DNA of 64,000 nucleotides from assembly GCF_001029435.1 (NCBI RefSeq), contig NZ_LDOV01000022.1, positions 124,001 to 188,000 of the forward strand, read 5' to 3'. This DNA is from Photobacterium aphoticum. Lineage in GTDB: Bacteria > Pseudomonadota > Gammaproteobacteria > Enterobacterales > Vibrionaceae. The position numbers and the translations under genes are program-made. Of this stretch, positions 63,381 to 64,000 are shown one piece after another. The stretch's first letter is position 1. Every line of letters begins with the position of its first letter. The notes beneath the pieces are model-generated. The model had not been told where the DNA came from, did no database searches, and saw only the letters and a program-made list of their open reading frames with translations.

Positions 63381-64000
63381 ATGACTTTCTATCAAAAATT
63401 AGAACAACATCATAAAAAGCTGGCAAAGCTCGATCATCTAGCATCAATCTGCAGTTGGGACCAGGCTGCAATGATGCCTGAAGGCGGAAATGCTGCACGC
63501 TCAGAAGCCATGGCGGAATTAGCGGTTATTAGCCACGAAATGGCAACCGCCCCTTACCTGGCAGAATGGTTCGAATTAGCACATCGTGAATCGCTGTCTC
63601 AGGAAGAGAAAGCCAGCCTGACCGAAATGAAACGTGTATGGCGTAATGCCAATGTCCTCCCTGCTGATCTCGTCGAAGAACAATCATTGGCCTGCTCGAC
63701 GTGTGAACATGCATGGCGTACACAACGCGGCAACAATGACTGGCAAGGATTCAGTGAGAACCTGAAAAAAGTCGTCGAACTGACCCGCCGTGAAGCGAAA
63801 ATCCGATCTGAAGCCACTGGCTTAAGCCCATATGATGCCCTGTTGGATCAGTATGAACCCGGCATGACCAGTGCAAAACTGGATGCCCTGTTTGCCGATG
63901 TGAAAACGTGGTTACCAGAGCTCATCACGCAAATTCGTGAAAAGCAAACCCATGATGAAGTGATGCAGCCTGTCGGCCCGTTCCCGATTGATGAGCAAAA
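63381..64000 (+). CDS. M32 metallocarboxypeptidase (Taq type), partial
   Basis: 5' part of a carboxypeptidase Taq (peptidase M32) gene that runs past the window's right end. The first 206 residues match the family's N-terminal helical region: FYQKLEQHHKKLAKLDHLASICSWDQAAMMPEGGNAARSEAMAELAVISHE and later YDALLDQYEPGMTSAKLD. The HExxH metal site would lie beyond the window. Intracellular, metal-dependent removal of C-terminal residues is the known family activity. The start is supported by AAGGA. Confidence 0.93.
   Translation, partial: MTFYQKLEQHHKKLAKLDHLASICSWDQAAMMPEGGNAARSEAMAELAVISHEMATAPYLAEWFELAHRESLSQEEKASLTEMKRVWRNANVLPADLVEEQSLACSTCEHAWRTQRGNNDWQGFSENLKKVVELTRREAKIRSEATGLSPYDALLDQYEPGMTSAKLDALFADVKTWLPELITQIREKQTHDEVMQPVGPFPIDEQ

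Noticed and set aside
1..64000. tRNA, rRNA, CRISPR arrays or known riboswitches
   Set aside because: None was recognised on either strand; a covariance-model search would be needed to exclude small RNAs.

Overview
The window is chromosomal DNA from a gammaproteobacterium of the family Vibrionaceae. Evidence: ProQ, Prc, MatP, ZapC, RMF, FabA and FNR are all close to the enteric/vibrio forms; DUF3634 and DUF3466 genes are present; a NO-sensing nosP-nahK pair sits beside ccoNOQP; and there is a near-consensus vibrio chromosome-1 type dif site. Genus cannot be fixed from sequence reading alone (Vibrio, Photobacterium, Grimontia and Enterovibrio are all possible).

The main structural point is that this is the replication terminus of the large chromosome. 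A 28-bp XerCD/dif site lies at 45524-45551. Eleven perfect copies of the MatP target matS (GTGACRNYGTCAC) are scattered from 2.8 to 62.1 kb, about 0.015 being expected by chance. The matP gene itself (35163-35621) is inside the same macrodomain, about 10 kb from dif.

Layout: 0-8 kb, rsmF, the lipid-transport pair letA-letB, a Fur-box-preceded ABC exporter and msrC. 8-32 kb, conserved core genes mostly on the plus strand: proQ-prc, a duplicated-domain secreted protein, pncB (minus), pepN, a DUF2835 gene, gdhB, pyrD, zapC, rlmKL, a glutaredoxin-like gene, uup, a GlyGly-CTERM DUF3466 protein and rmf. 32-36.6 kb, fabA, a Lon-like protease (minus), matP, DUF3634 and a PPC-domain gene. 36.8-45.5 kb is the accessory, terminus-proximal part: a coiled-coil protein, a single-domain response regulator, a PEP-CTERM protein, a small DMT protein, a PEBP-like protein, a TerD-VWA fusion, a His-rich tandem-repeat protein, an AT-rich orphan and a decayed ISNCY-type transposase whose end stops a few bases from dif. 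45.8-58.8 kb is a respiration block: NO sensor nosP with its hybrid kinase nahK, an SDR, a small membrane protein, ccoNOQP, the assembly genes ccoH-ccoI-ccoS, a TauE/SafE-like gene and fnr with its own FNR box. 59-64 kb: uspE, a lipoprotein, ttcA, dacA and the start of an M32 carboxypeptidase.

Functional groups: MatP/matS/dif organise and resolve the terminus, with ZapC also acting in division. FNR, cbb3 oxidase with its maturation genes, UspE and NosP/NahK form a low-oxygen and nitric-oxide group. RMF, RlmKL, RsmF, TtcA, Uup and ProQ are RNA and ribosome functions. No rRNA, tRNA, CRISPR array, integron or intact mobile element was recognised.
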